From NCBI GenBank assembly GCA_944322395.1, contig CALUPA010000006.1, positions 1 to 55,729 on the forward strand: 55,729 nucleotides of DNA, given 5' to 3'. Position 1 is the stretch's first letter. The number at the start of each line of letters is the position of its first letter. This DNA is from an uncultured Phocaeicola sp. (GTDB lineage Bacteria; Bacteroidota; Bacteroidia; Bacteroidales; Bacteroidaceae). Shown here one piece after another: positions 18,116-28,031 of this stretch. Below the pieces are notes generated by a model. The model was not told the origin of the DNA and did no database searches. It saw nothing but the letters and a program-made list of their open reading frames with translations. The position numbers were made by a program, and so were the translations under genes.

Positions 18116-21100
18116 TTATAATGTTATATCAATACCTATATTGAAACGACGTACAGTAGGATAAGCACCATCAGAAGACGAGTAACCTGTATTAGATTCA
18201 CGGTCATCAGGCATCGTTGTCCACATGTAAAGGTTATCACCGTTCAGATACAGACGTGCTGTATTAACTCCAAGCTTCTTGAGCCATTCACCCTTGAATG
18301 TATATGACAACTCCACATTCTTAAGTCTTACATAAGAACCGTCATACCAATAGCGTGTACCTGATGCGGCTGCATCTACTGTTGTTCCCCAACGTGGAGT
18401 TGGCAATACACCGGAACCATCAGGTGTCCAATACTCACCTTCAACGTATGCAACATGTGCTGTACTGCGGAATGTAGGAAAGTTTACCTCGCGGGTTACA
18501 TTGTTTACACCATAGAACTGGGCATAAAGGCTGAATCCCTTCCATTCAAATCCGGCAGAAGCACTGTATGTATTCTGTGGAGTGGTAGAATATTGGTAAG
18601 GAGCCTTGTCATCAGTATCAACAACACCGTCACCATTGAAGTCTATAATGTTATAGTCACCCGGCAATTTGTTATTATTATTAGTTGTCCATGCAGAACT
18701 ACCTATTACATCATCCCAAGTAGCCAGATTCCCATGGTCTATATATGAATATACCTGATCTATTGTATGACCTGCGCTCTTCTGGTAATCTGGCAAAAGA
18801 GGAGCATCATCTTTAAACTTGACTTCATTCACAGCATGAGTCATACTTCCGTTTGCCCATAATCTCAAGCCATTGGCAAACACATAATTCAAACGCATTT
18901 CAAGTTCATAACCATGACTGTTTACCTTACCCAAGTTGGCACGTGGAGGAGTTGTTCCAAAATATGAAGGAACGGCACGGCTACCGCCGTCAACCAAAAT
19001 ATCTGATCGTGTATCATTGAAAATATCAACAGAACCTGCAACCAGACCATTGAAAAACGCATAGTCCAAACCTAAATTACGTTTTTCAACTGTTTCCCAT
19101 GATATATTAGGATTTCCCAATGTAGAAATACTCCAGAATGTATATGGTGAGTTATCAGGGCTGACAGTTCCCATTATAGCATTTCCTGTATTTTGCCACT
19201 GGTCTTTATAGAGGAAACGGCCTGCTGTAAAACGCTGCCAGTTGGCAACGACAGAGTCATCACCGACACGTCCCCAGGAAGCACGTATCTTCAACATGTC
19301 AAGTATCTTCTTTTCCTTGAAGAAATTCATAAATGGCTCTTCGCTGATCATCCATCCGGCAGACAATGAAGGGAAAAAAGCAAAACGGTAATTTGGTCCG
19401 AATTTTTCAGAACCGTTATATGCACCGTTAGCTTCGAAGAAGTATCTCATGGCATAATTGTAAGTAGCACGGAATACCCAGTCTTCACGATAAATAGGGA
19501 ACACACTTCCCTGAGCCTCCTTCAAACGGCTAAACAAACCCAGAGCTGTAACTTCATGTTTACCGAACTTCCTTGAATAATCAAGCTGGAAAGAATAATA
19601 AAGTTTTCGGTATGTACTGCCTATATTTGCACTACCTGCCTGTGTTGACCAATATATTGGATTTTCAACCTTATACCTGAATCAGGATCAAATTTGTATG
19701 AATACTCACCTGTATCAGGATTTACCCATAAACGCTGCGAGTCATTGTACTGGTCGTTAATACCTCGTTTGTTCTCTACAAAATTATAGTCCATAGAGAA
19801 GTTTGCCTTAAATCTAAGACCTTTCGTAAGCATTGAAAGATCCTGTTCAAGTACAAAGTCAGTTGTAACTTTTGTTGTTGTTCTCTTTTCAGTACCAGAA
19901 GTAGCCAAAAGATAAGCTGAGTTTGGAACATCGGCATCACGTGGCGCATACCATCCCCACATTCCATTAGAATAAATCGGACGCATTGCATCAGGAGCTG
20001 ACTTGTATGCTGCACTCCAATATGAAGCATCACTGTCAGACATATCCCAAGGTAATGTACGCTGGGCATTTGAACCAAATAAATTGGTAGAAAATTTTGT
20101 GGTTTTTGTAAGACTGAAGTCCAAGTTACTACGAACATTAATACGGTTATATCCGAATCCGGATTTATATCCTCGGTTATTATCGAATGTCTTGAACAAG
20201 TCACCTTCACTAACAAAATCTGCCGCGGCAAAGTATTTTACAACCTTAGTACCACCGGATACATTCACACTTGTGTTATAAGACATGGTATGATCCTTGA
20301 ACAAATAATCTTCCCAGTCGACATTGGGATATCTGTCCCACTCTTCTGTATTTGCAGGATTACGGTACTTATATATAATAGAGGCAGGAGTATAATTGGC
20401 CCATCCGGAAGGATTAATGCATGCTTCACGCTCTATGGAATTATTCATAAGATAGAATGTATCATATGCATCATACTTCTCGGGAAGTTTGGATACCACT
20501 TTGGCTGTCATATTGACCTTTATCTGTACGTTTGCCTTTCCTTCCTGTCCACGTTTTGTAGTAATAAGGATTACACCATTGGCACCTTTCACACCATAGA
20601 CTGCTGTTGCCGAAGCATCCTTCAAAACCGATATACTTTCCACTGAAGATATGTCAACAGAACTCATTTCACGTTCAATACCATCAACCAAAACCAATGG
20701 AGCACTGTTATTCCAAGAGCTTTTTGTACGAATAATTATCTCTGGATCCTCCTCACCAGGCATACCTGTTGAAGCAGATGTAATAACACCAGGCAGTTTA
20801 CCTGTTAGGGCAGAACCCAAACTTGTTACACCACCTGCTTTTTCCAATACCTCACCCTTTGTCTGAGTAATAGCACCTACAACAGAGGCCTTTTTCTGCT
20901 GACCATAACCTACAACCACTACTTCGTCAAGCATTTCAGAATCTTCACGCAACACAACGACTATCATGCTACGTCCGTTCACTTTTACATCTTGAGGAGT
21001 CATACCAAGGTATGAAACGGTCAAAACTGCATTCTTGTCTGGAACCTCCAATGTGAAGTTACCGTCAAAATCAGCTACAGTACCTACGGTGCTTTGGTTC

Positions 21101-21294
21101 TTCAAAACAATTGCAGCACCTATCAATGGTTCGTCATTAGCATCAAGAACCTTTCCTTTTACAGTAAAACTTTGGGCAAAAGCAGAAAGATTACATAACA
21201 TAATAAATAATAAGGATACGCATCCTTTCAATAACCGCAGTCTGGTCCTATCGAAACCAGTAATGCGAAAACAATGTTCTCGTATGTTTTTCAT
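18116..21294 (-). pseudogene. SusC-like TonB-dependent transporter interrupted by a one-base frameshift (XusA-like)
   Basis: Two minus-strand frames together make one SusC protein. The upstream part (21294 to 19621) has a signal peptide, CarboxypepD_reg domain, TonB-box-like DEVVVVGYG, plug and the first barrel strands. The downstream part (frame ending at 18116) holds the rest of the barrel. The first frame derails after FDPDSG at about 19675. In the next frame the sequence resumes as YKVENPIYWSTQAGS and continues into the second part. The span is 3179 bases, one short of a multiple of three. Restoring one base (for example GGTTAT for GGTAT) gives about 1059 residues. Either a real mutation or a sequencing or assembly error would look like this. 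Every other gene in the operon is intact. Confidence 0.88.
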
Positions 21295-21840
21295 AATATT
21301 ATAAATTATAAAACAAAAAATAAATCGCTAAAAAGAATCATAAATCCATGATCAACCTGAATTAGAAATCGTTTTCATATTTAATTTATTTTAAAGTTTA
21401 GAACAAGTATTTTTACGCATTAAAAAATTACATATTATAAAATAAAGCATTGCATCAAACATTACCAGTTATATCACGTATGTTACATCAAATATCTCAA
21501 ATGTTACAAAGAATATCATGTGTGTAACATAAACAGTGTATAATATATACATATACACATTATAGAGCTGTTTCCGCTATATTACATAACCGATATTACA
21601 TGTATGTAACGAAACACAATACAGTACTGTTGGGACTTATACTGATAATATTTAAGACCATAAATAAATTAACATTTAAAGCATTCTTTCACATTAACAT
21701 TTTTAAGAGCAATCATGTAATCATTAATAAAACGTTACAAAGATTTCATCGTATATTACATACACCCGATTTACTTCAAATATAATTTTTTCCAAAAAAC
21801 AAATTAAATTACCTTTGTTCAGTTCACTAAACTTAATATC
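21295..21840. promoter_or_regulatory. Divergent control region of the xylan locus
   Basis: A 546-base AT-rich region between the divergent SusC and GH35 genes, with no credible gene. Between 21428 and 21760 it holds nine or more copies of TTACA or its complement TGTAA, including TGTTACA at 21481 and 21502, TGTAACA at 21523 and an inverted pair TTACAT-GT-ATGTAA at 21596-21609. These may be binding sites for the locus regulator, which is not in the window. I could not find a convincing -7 element for the SusC direction. Confidence 0.55.
21810..21817 (+). promoter_or_regulatory. -7 promoter element of the GH35 gene
   Basis: TACCTTTG fits the Bacteroides TAnnTTTG element 23 bases before the start codon. 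The upstream region is T-rich but lacks a clear TTG at the right spacing, so activator help is plausible. Confidence 0.5.
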
Positions 21841-23550
21841 ATGAAAAAACATTTTTTATCAATGGCACTGTTTATTGCCATAGCATCATTACATGCCCAA
21901 AATTTACCTCACTGGATTAAGCAGGGAACTGCAACTCAAATGGTAGTAGACGACAAGCCAATGTTACTCCTTGCCGGAGAACTTGGAAATTCGTCAGCAT
22001 CATCCATCGAGGATATTGAAAACATTTTTCCCAGGCTGAAACGTATCGGACTGAACACTGTACTGGTTCCTGCATATTGGGATCTCATAGAACAGGAAGA
22101 AGGTAAATTTGATTTTTCATTAATTGACAAAACAATCGCTGAAGCCAGAAAACATGACATGAAAGTTGTTTTCCTATGGTTTGGCGCATGGAAAAACTCA
22201 ATGAGTTGCTATGCACCGTTATGGTTTAAGAGTGATTATAAGAAATATCCCCGCTGCTATACTGAAAGCGGAAAGCCACTCGAAATTGCAAGTCCTTTTT
22301 CTGACAATGTATTTGAAGCCGATTCAAAAGCTTTCGTAAAACTAATGGGACATATAAAAGATGTGGACGAAAAAGAGAACACCGTTATTATGGTGCAGGT
22401 AGAAAATGAAATAGGAATGCTGGAAAGCGCCAGAGACCATTCCAAAACAGCAAACAAGCTATTCAGTTCGGCTATTCCAGAAGAGTTGTCACTATACATG
22501 AAGAAAAACAAATCCACTCTTCACCCATGGCTAAAAGAGAAATGGAATAATGCTGGAAAAAAGACAGAAGGAACATGGGAAGAGGTTTTCGGAAAAGACA
22601 TCTATACCGATGAGATTTTCATGGCATGGCAATATGCAGCATATGTGGAAAAGATGATAAAAAAAGGAAGAGAAGTATATAATCTGCCTATGTATGTAAA
22701 TGCTGCTATGAACAGCAGAAACAGAAAACCAGGCGAATATCCTTCTGCCGGTCCATTGGCACACCTTATTGATATATGGAAATGTGCAGCTCCAAGTATC
22801 GATCTTCTTGCTCCGGACTTGTACGACAAAGGGTTCGTCGACTGGGTTGCACAATACAAGCTGCATAACAATCCTCTTTTCATTCCGGAAATAAAACTTG
22901 AAGCAAACGACGGAGTACGTGCTTTCTACGTGTTCGGACAGCACGATGCCATTGGATTCAGTCCTTTTTCTATTGAGGACGCACCTGATAACGGCGAATT
23001 CAAACTCACCAAAGGATACAAAACATTGGAAGAACTCATGCCGATAATAACCAAATACCAGGGAAAAGGTATGATGAAAGGTATCTTGTTCGACCAGGAA
23101 AACAAAAGCCAGGATATAGAATGGGACGGAATGACACTTCAATGCAAGCATTTCTTCACTCTACCGTGGGATCCGCGTGCCACAGACGGGAGTACCTGGC
23201 CTGAAGGAGGAGGACTGATTATCAGACTAAATAAGTTTGAATATATTGTTGCCGGAAGTGGTATAGTAATAGAATTCAAAAATCCAGACGAGCTAAAAGG
23301 TTATGTTCAGAAGAAACTAGGTGAAGACGGATTCGTAGCAGCCGGCAGCAACTCTGTTCCTTCTGCAGAAAACTGGTATGCCCAGAAACGCATTGGTATC
23401 GGTTCCGTGGATGAAGTTAGCATAGACGAAAATGGTGAAATGAAATATTTACGCAGACTAAACGGCGACCAGGACCACCAGGGCAGACACGTCAGAATAG
23501 GAGTAGACGATTTCAGCATATTGCATGTAAAACTGTACGAATATAAATGA
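21841..23550 (+). CDS. GH35-type beta-galactosidase with DUF5597 C-terminal domain
   Basis: A 569-residue secreted or periplasmic glycosidase with signal peptide MKKHFLSMALFIAIASLHAQ and no lipobox. The TIM barrel has the clan-A catalytic pair: acid/base Glu190 in VQVENEIG and nucleophile Glu350 in PLFIPEIKLE. The last 150 residues resemble the DUF5597 domain seen in a GH35/GH42-like branch of beta-galactosidases. It is divergent from the xylan operon, sharing its control region, and could remove galactose capping xylan side chains. That substrate is inferred from context only. Family members also include enzymes on other substrates. Confidence 0.82.
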   Translation: MKKHFLSMALFIAIASLHAQNLPHWIKQGTATQMVVDDKPMLLLAGELGNSSASSIEDIENIFPRLKRIGLNTVLVPAYWDLIEQEEGKFDFSLIDKTIAEARKHDMKVVFLWFGAWKNSMSCYAPLWFKSDYKKYPRCYTESGKPLEIASPFSDNVFEADSKAFVKLMGHIKDVDEKENTVIMVQVENEIGMLESARDHSKTANKLFSSAIPEELSLYMKKNKSTLHPWLKEKWNNAGKKTEGTWEEVFGKDIYTDEIFMAWQYAAYVEKMIKKGREVYNLPMYVNAAMNSRNRKPGEYPSAGPLAHLIDIWKCAAPSIDLLAPDLYDKGFVDWVAQYKLHNNPLFIPEIKLEANDGVRAFYVFGQHDAIGFSPFSIEDAPDNGEFKLTKGYKTLEELMPIITKYQGKGMMKGILFDQENKSQDIEWDGMTLQCKHFFTLPWDPRATDGSTWPEGGGLIIRLNKFEYIVAGSGIVIEFKNPDELKGYVQKKLGEDGFVAAGSNSVPSAENWYAQKRIGIGSVDEVSIDENGEMKYLRRLNGDQDHQGRHVRIGVDDFSILHVKLYEYK

Positions 23551-23565
23551 CCTGTCATTTCAGTT

Positions 23566-23627
23566 GAAACGCCTTGACGTTTTGGTCAAAACGACAGTTC
23601 GTTTTACCTAAAACGTCAAGGCGTTTC
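23566..23627. repeat. 62-base triple-palindrome element, copy 1 (also likely terminator)
   Basis: Three 18-base units of form (G/A)AAACG-N6-CGTTT(T/C) are separated by exactly four bases. The N6 cores are CCTTGA, ACAGTT and TCAAGG, and the spacers are GGTC and ACCT. Units 1 and 3 are mutual reverse complements, so the whole element can fold into one long hairpin with the middle unit as its tip. It fills the gap between the convergent GH35 and EnvC-like genes. A second element with the same 18-4-18-4-18 spacing lies at 51522-51583. Confidence 0.8.
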
Positions 23628-23628
23628 A

Positions 23629-24906
23629 TTATCTGATAATCCATAATTCCGGATTTAACTTTTCCTTCTCTTTTCGCAGCTGAAAGTGCAGTACAGTATT
23701 ACCGTCTGCATCAGTCTTTATCTGCCCTAGAACGTCGCGTGCCTTAAGCTGACTGCCTTGCTTTATTATAACAGATTCAAGATTGCAATACACAGAAATG
23801 TAACTTCCGTGGCGAACAAGGACATTGGCCAGACCATTATATTGGAACACTGCCGTAACTTCTCCGTCATAGATGGTTCTCGCCATTGCACCCGGTTTTG
23901 CCTTTATATCGATTCCTTTATTATCCAAACGTACATTTCGTAATCCCTCAACCTGATACTGGCCGTAGTGACCTACTATAACATAAGGACCTGTTACCGG
24001 AACAGGAAGGCGTCCTTTATTTCGTTCGAATGTTCCGGAAAGTTTTCTATCCGCATCATCCACACGATATTCATCCATCTTTTCTGTTTGCTTTTTTACA
24101 GCTCCCTCTCCAGATTGTTTCTTTACCTGCTCTTTCTTTCGGCGTTCTTCCTCGGCTCTTTTACGGGCGGCTTCTATCTCTATTGCTATCAGACGGTCAA
24201 TTTCCGCATTCAGTTTGTTTGCAGCCTTGCGCTGTTTCTCAAGTTCATTTTTTATCTGTCTCTGCTTGTTCTGCATGGACGAAAGCATTTTTTTTCTTTC
24301 AGCTTCCTGAGCCTCCAGTTTTTTCTTTTCACTTTCCTGATGTTTCAGCAGAGCAACTTTTGCTTCATATGATTCCTCAGTAACCTTTTTCTTTGCTTCT
24401 ATTTCCGAAAGTTTGGATTTTATCTCCTCACCCTTAAGACGTTGGAAATTTGCATATTGCCTGACATAGCGCAAACGCCTGTACATCTGACTCAAATTAT
24501 CTGCCGAAAAAACGAACATTAATTTCTCCTGTATAGAACTGTTACGATGAAGATATTTAAGTGATTTTTCATAACGTTCGCGCTTCAGTTGCAAATCTGT
24601 ATCCAATACTTTCAGTTCGTTCTCCAGTCGTTTAATCTCTTGCTGTATAGTATTCACATCTTTCTGAATGGCAGAAAGGTAACGTCGCCTTTCCGCTATC
24701 TGGCCAGTAATAAGCGCCAGATTGTCCAATTGGCTTTTCACGTCCTTTCCTGTAGAACTGAGCAGTGTTTCCGATTCACTTATTCGCTTGTGCAACTCAT
24801 TACGTTCCTTCTCCAGCTGTCGTATTTTAGGTGTAGACTGGGCACACACACTCTGAACAGACAGTGTGCAGACCACGAATAATATGAATCTAATTAGAGT
24901 ATACAT
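23629..24906 (-). CDS. EnvC-like coiled-coil protein with degenerate M23 (LytM) domain
   Basis: A 425-residue secreted protein likely to act in cell-wall hydrolysis at division. A signal peptide (to about residue 22) is followed by long coiled coils (about 25-265) rich in Glu, Lys and Arg, and a C-terminal LytM domain (about 300-425). Zinc ligands of active M23 peptidases look incomplete. The first His is replaced in NKGIDI, and the HxH motif reads VLH. EnvC-type proteins with such loss do not cut peptidoglycan themselves but activate amidases, and I infer that role here. It is the last gene of a four-gene operon, six bases after the DUF4292 gene. Confidence 0.85.
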   Translation of the reverse strand: MYTLIRFILFVVCTLSVQSVCAQSTPKIRQLEKERNELHKRISESETLLSSTGKDVKSQLDNLALITGQIAERRRYLSAIQKDVNTIQQEIKRLENELKVLDTDLQLKRERYEKSLKYLHRNSSIQEKLMFVFSADNLSQMYRRLRYVRQYANFQRLKGEEIKSKLSEIEAKKKVTEESYEAKVALLKHQESEKKKLEAQEAERKKMLSSMQNKQRQIKNELEKQRKAANKLNAEIDRLIAIEIEAARKRAEEERRKKEQVKKQSGEGAVKKQTEKMDEYRVDDADRKLSGTFERNKGRLPVPVTGPYVIVGHYGQYQVEGLRNVRLDNKGIDIKAKPGAMARTIYDGEVTAVFQYNGLANVLVRHGSYISVYCNLESVIIKQGSQLKARDVLGQIKTDADGNTVLHFQLRKEKEKLNPELWIIR

Positions 24907-24912
24907 AATAGT

Positions 24913-25749
24913 TTACTGCTTTATAAATAACTTCAACAGTTCCTGAAATGACATTTTTCTGTATTTTGACGAGAGTTCTGTACCGACATCCCAATTAGAG
25001 TCTTCACCTATACGCGAGAGTTTCATTTTCAAAGAATATCTCTTATCTGTTCCTTCTGAAAACATCTCTATATTCTGGGGAAATACATCATTGCCCAACA
25101 TAATAAAGTCATCGTATTGACAGTGAAGAGAGTATGGCAGACTATTCAGCGATATTACCGTTTCCTCCAGATGACCGTCCGTAGCAGATGTAAAGAAACT
25201 GTACCCTATACGTTTAGTTCCCTTAACCTGGAGTTGTGCACGATTGTCGGAAGGGGTGAGAGAAAACTTTTCGGCATCGGATAATGACAGTTTCTCCTTA
25301 CCAGGTAAAAATATCTCATTAAGTATAAGCGACTGTAGGATATTGAAATCCAGCTCTGTATTAAGCAAACTGCTTATTTCGGAAAATCCCAACTCCACAT
25401 ACCGCTTGTTCATCCTGTCTACAGCCAATATCTTCTGAGGGGTTATATCAATACGAGCCACTTCTATCCCCAGAAAAGGGGCAACACTTATACGGATAAT
25501 CTCTCCACGGCGTATACGCATATTTGCATTGACACTGAAAGGTGTTGACGAACCGGTGTTCAGTTCTATAGCGGCGCGAGCCGTCAGATTTTCGCGCGCA
25601 GGTGTCCACTCTATTACCTTCTCCATATATTCCGTTCCGGAAAGTCCACCTATCATCGTATTACGCAAGGAATTTCTCGATGTGGAACATGAAGTAAGAA
25701 TCAATACAAATAGAATTGTGTATTTTATATTTCTCATAAAATTCATCAT
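24913..25749 (-). CDS. DUF4292 lipoprotein
   Basis: A 278-residue lipoprotein with Cys21 (ILTSCSTSRN). The sequence is of the DUF4292 type common in Bacteroidetes, predicted to be mostly beta-strand. The pattern recalls LolA/LolB-like half-barrels, so a role at the outer membrane is possible but unproven. Its start codon overlaps the stop of the upstream TPR gene by four bases, implying coupled translation. Confidence 0.75.
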   Translation of the reverse strand: MMNFMRNIKYTILFVLILTSCSTSRNSLRNTMIGGLSGTEYMEKVIEWTPARENLTARAAIELNTGSSTPFSVNANMRIRRGEIIRISVAPFLGIEVARIDITPQKILAVDRMNKRYVELGFSEISSLLNTELDFNILQSLILNEIFLPGKEKLSLSDAEKFSLTPSDNRAQLQVKGTKRIGYSFFTSATDGHLEETVISLNSLPYSLHCQYDDFIMLGNDVFPQNIEMFSEGTDKRYSLKMKLSRIGEDSNWDVGTELSSKYRKMSFQELLKLFIKQ

Positions 25750-27524
25750 TCAATATATTTACGTAGAGCTATTTTTTGCTTAAGCCTTTTTATTTCCTTT
25801 TCCGGACGCGGAACAGAACCTTCTTCGGGCGAAGCTTCAAGTGTCAGTGCTTTCTTCCAAAGTTCAAGTGCCTTTTCTTTTTCTCCCAGTTTGAAATAGA
25901 TGTCGCCACAATGTTCCACAATAATCTGACTGCTGTCTCCTCCGTTTTCCATTGCCTGCTCTATGTATATACGGGCTTCGGTATATCTTCCTTTCTCGAA
26001 CAATATCCAGGCATAAGTATCAAGATAAGTTGAATTTTCAGGTTCAGCCTTCACTGTTATAAAACTCATTTCCTCTGCCTTATCAAGATTTACACGCTCT
26101 ACAGACAGATAATATGCATAATTGTTTAACGTATTGATATTTTTAGGGTTATATACCAAAGAAGAATCATATGCAGCATATGCCTCAGCTTTCATCTCAC
26201 GCGAATGGTAGAGGTCGCCCAAAATAGAATAAAAATCCGAAGCAATTCCTTTGTCGCTTTTCTCGTTTATCTGCTGTACTCCTTTCTTGAATACATCCAG
26301 AGCCTCATCTGTCTGCTCCTTCTGATAATGAGCCAGTCCCAGATAATAATAGAACTCCATAGCATCTGGTGTATAGATTAGAGCTGGAGTTGCAACACGA
26401 ATAACCTCATCAAGATTATTGTCGCGGATGGCATAACTAAGAAGCTGAAGTCTTGCCGGCTTGTTTTCAGGATCCAGACTCAAGACTTTATTCAATACCG
26501 GAACAGATTCTTTTTCCATCTTCTTGGTTATAAGATATTGTGCATAGAGCATCGGAATATCTGCATTAGGCTGTTCCTTTGTTAGTATAGTATCGAACAG
26601 GCGGATAATTTTAGTGCTGTCCCTGTCTGTCTGTTCCGATTTCAATATCAACTGACGCATGAAATCAAGTTTCAGCTTAGTATCTACATTCATATTCACC
26701 AGAATAGAATCAAGCTGGATGTTATAAAGACTGTCCTGACCTGTTTTCTGATAATATGATGCCATTGAAACCATAGCAGGAGCATAATCTGGTTCCTCCC
26801 TCAGTATGTCCTGATAAACTTTAAGTGCTTCTTCGTTGCGACCATTACTAAGATATACATCGCCAAGCACTGTCCTGTAACGCATGTCATATGGATATTC
26901 GTCTACCAAAGCCTGTATTTCGCTGAATGCTTTATCCATATCGTCAAGTTGCAGATAGGCCCTGAATTTCTCCATACTGACTTGCTCGGACTTGCCGTCC
27001 AATTCTTCAATACGGTCCAGCGTGGATACCAGACTATCATAACTTTTCGTTCTGTTATACAAATCGGCCAGAGAAAGTAAAGGCTCAAGACGGGAAGGGA
27101 AAATCTGAGCCATATCCTCATAAACAGATATAGCTTTAAGCCAGTTTTGTTTGGACTGATAATATGATGCAAGTGTCTGCTTGTACCAGAAATTTGTGTC
27201 GTCCGAACGCACTGCCTGTTTTAAAGCTTCCTCGCCTTTTGATTCTTGGCCAAGAAACATATAAAATTGTGATATCTCGTACAATACTGCAGCCGACTGA
27301 GGATATATGTCAAGACAGTGACTGTAAAGCTGAAAGGCTGCATCATACTCGCCTTTTTGTTTCATACGGACAGCCTCTAGAAAATAGTAATCAAACTTAC
27401 GGCGTTGCTCGTATGTCAAAGGGTCTACTAATTCCGTTACATTGTTATCATCTGCCATTTTTCTGTTCTTCAATGTTCCGCAAGATGATAATAACAGAAT
27501 TATTATTATAAATATATAAGGCAT
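25746..27524 (-). CDS. TPR-repeat lipoprotein
   Basis: A 592-residue lipoprotein (Cys15 in LLLSSCGT) built almost entirely of tetratricopeptide repeats. Repeats are easy to see, for example GEYDAAFQLYSHCLDIYPQS, NGRNEEALKVYQDILREEPDY and LGEKEKALELWKKALTLEAS. Such proteins act as scaffolds in the periplasm, and no enzyme motif is present. It lies 18 bases after dut and overlaps the DUF4292 gene, so the three lipoprotein and wall genes are made together. Confidence 0.85.
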   Translation of the reverse strand: MPYIFIIIILLLSSCGTLKNRKMADDNNVTELVDPLTYEQRRKFDYYFLEAVRMKQKGEYDAAFQLYSHCLDIYPQSAAVLYEISQFYMFLGQESKGEEALKQAVRSDDTNFWYKQTLASYYQSKQNWLKAISVYEDMAQIFPSRLEPLLSLADLYNRTKSYDSLVSTLDRIEELDGKSEQVSMEKFRAYLQLDDMDKAFSEIQALVDEYPYDMRYRTVLGDVYLSNGRNEEALKVYQDILREEPDYAPAMVSMASYYQKTGQDSLYNIQLDSILVNMNVDTKLKLDFMRQLILKSEQTDRDSTKIIRLFDTILTKEQPNADIPMLYAQYLITKKMEKESVPVLNKVLSLDPENKPARLQLLSYAIRDNNLDEVIRVATPALIYTPDAMEFYYYLGLAHYQKEQTDEALDVFKKGVQQINEKSDKGIASDFYSILGDLYHSREMKAEAYAAYDSSLVYNPKNINTLNNYAYYLSVERVNLDKAEEMSFITVKAEPENSTYLDTYAWILFEKGRYTEARIYIEQAMENGGDSSQIIVEHCGDIYFKLGEKEKALELWKKALTLEASPEEGSVPRPEKEIKRLKQKIALRKYIE

Positions 27525-27542
27525 TTTTTAATTTGTTAGTTG

Positions 27543-27977
27543 TTATTTTTTTCCACTATGACCAAAACCGCCTGTTCCTCGCTCGGTTTCGTCCAATGTC
27601 TCAACTTCTTCCCATTCCGCCTGTTCATGGCGTGCTATAACCATCTGTGCTATACGTTCACCATCTTCAATCACGAAAGGTTCATTGGAAAGATTTACCA
27701 GAATGATGCATATTTCTCCTCTATAATCAGCATCTATAGTACCCGGACTGTTCAGAACTGTTATACCTTTTTTTATTGCCAATCCGCTACGTGGACGTAC
27801 CTGAGCCTCATATCCTGCAGGCAATGCCATATACAGTCCGGTTGGAACCAGACAACGCTGCAAAGGCTGTAGGGTTATTGGAGATTCTATATTTGCACGG
27901 AGGTCAAGACCGGCAGAAAGAGAAGTTGCATACTGTGGCAACTGGTGTTTTGATTTATTGATTATTCTAATTTTCAT
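27543..27977 (-). CDS. dut: dUTP diphosphatase (dUTPase)
   Basis: A 144-residue trimeric dUTPase that hydrolyses dUTP to dUMP and pyrophosphate. All five family motifs can be recognised, including [11 protein letters not shown] (motif II), [11 protein letters not shown] (motif III) and the C-terminal P-loop-like [13 protein letters not shown] (motif V). Length matches bacterial Dut. It leads the operon with the TPR, DUF4292 and EnvC-like genes. The neighbouring dGTPase gene is also in nucleotide-pool control but probably has its own promoter. Confidence 0.97.
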   Translation of the reverse strand: MKIRIINKSKHQLPQYATSLSAGLDLRANIESPITLQPLQRCLVPTGLYMALPAGYEAQVRPRSGLAIKKGITVLNSPGTIDADYRGEICIILVNLSNEPFVIEDGERIAQMVIARHEQAEWEEVETLDETERGTGGFGHSGKK

Positions 27978-28031
27978 ATAGATAAATATTTTTACGTCAC
28001 AAAGTAAATAGAAATATTTTATTTCTCAAAA

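Noticed and set aside
21295-21840. A small protein or phage-type inversion site in the xylan control region
   Set aside because: Only one short AT-rich frame without recognisable product is present, and I found no long inverted repeats or invertase gene that would support phase variation.
22531-23151. A 206-codon minus-strand open frame opposite the GH35 gene
   Set aside because: It lies within a clear glycosidase gene, and its Phe/Cys-rich product resembles nothing. It is a shadow frame.
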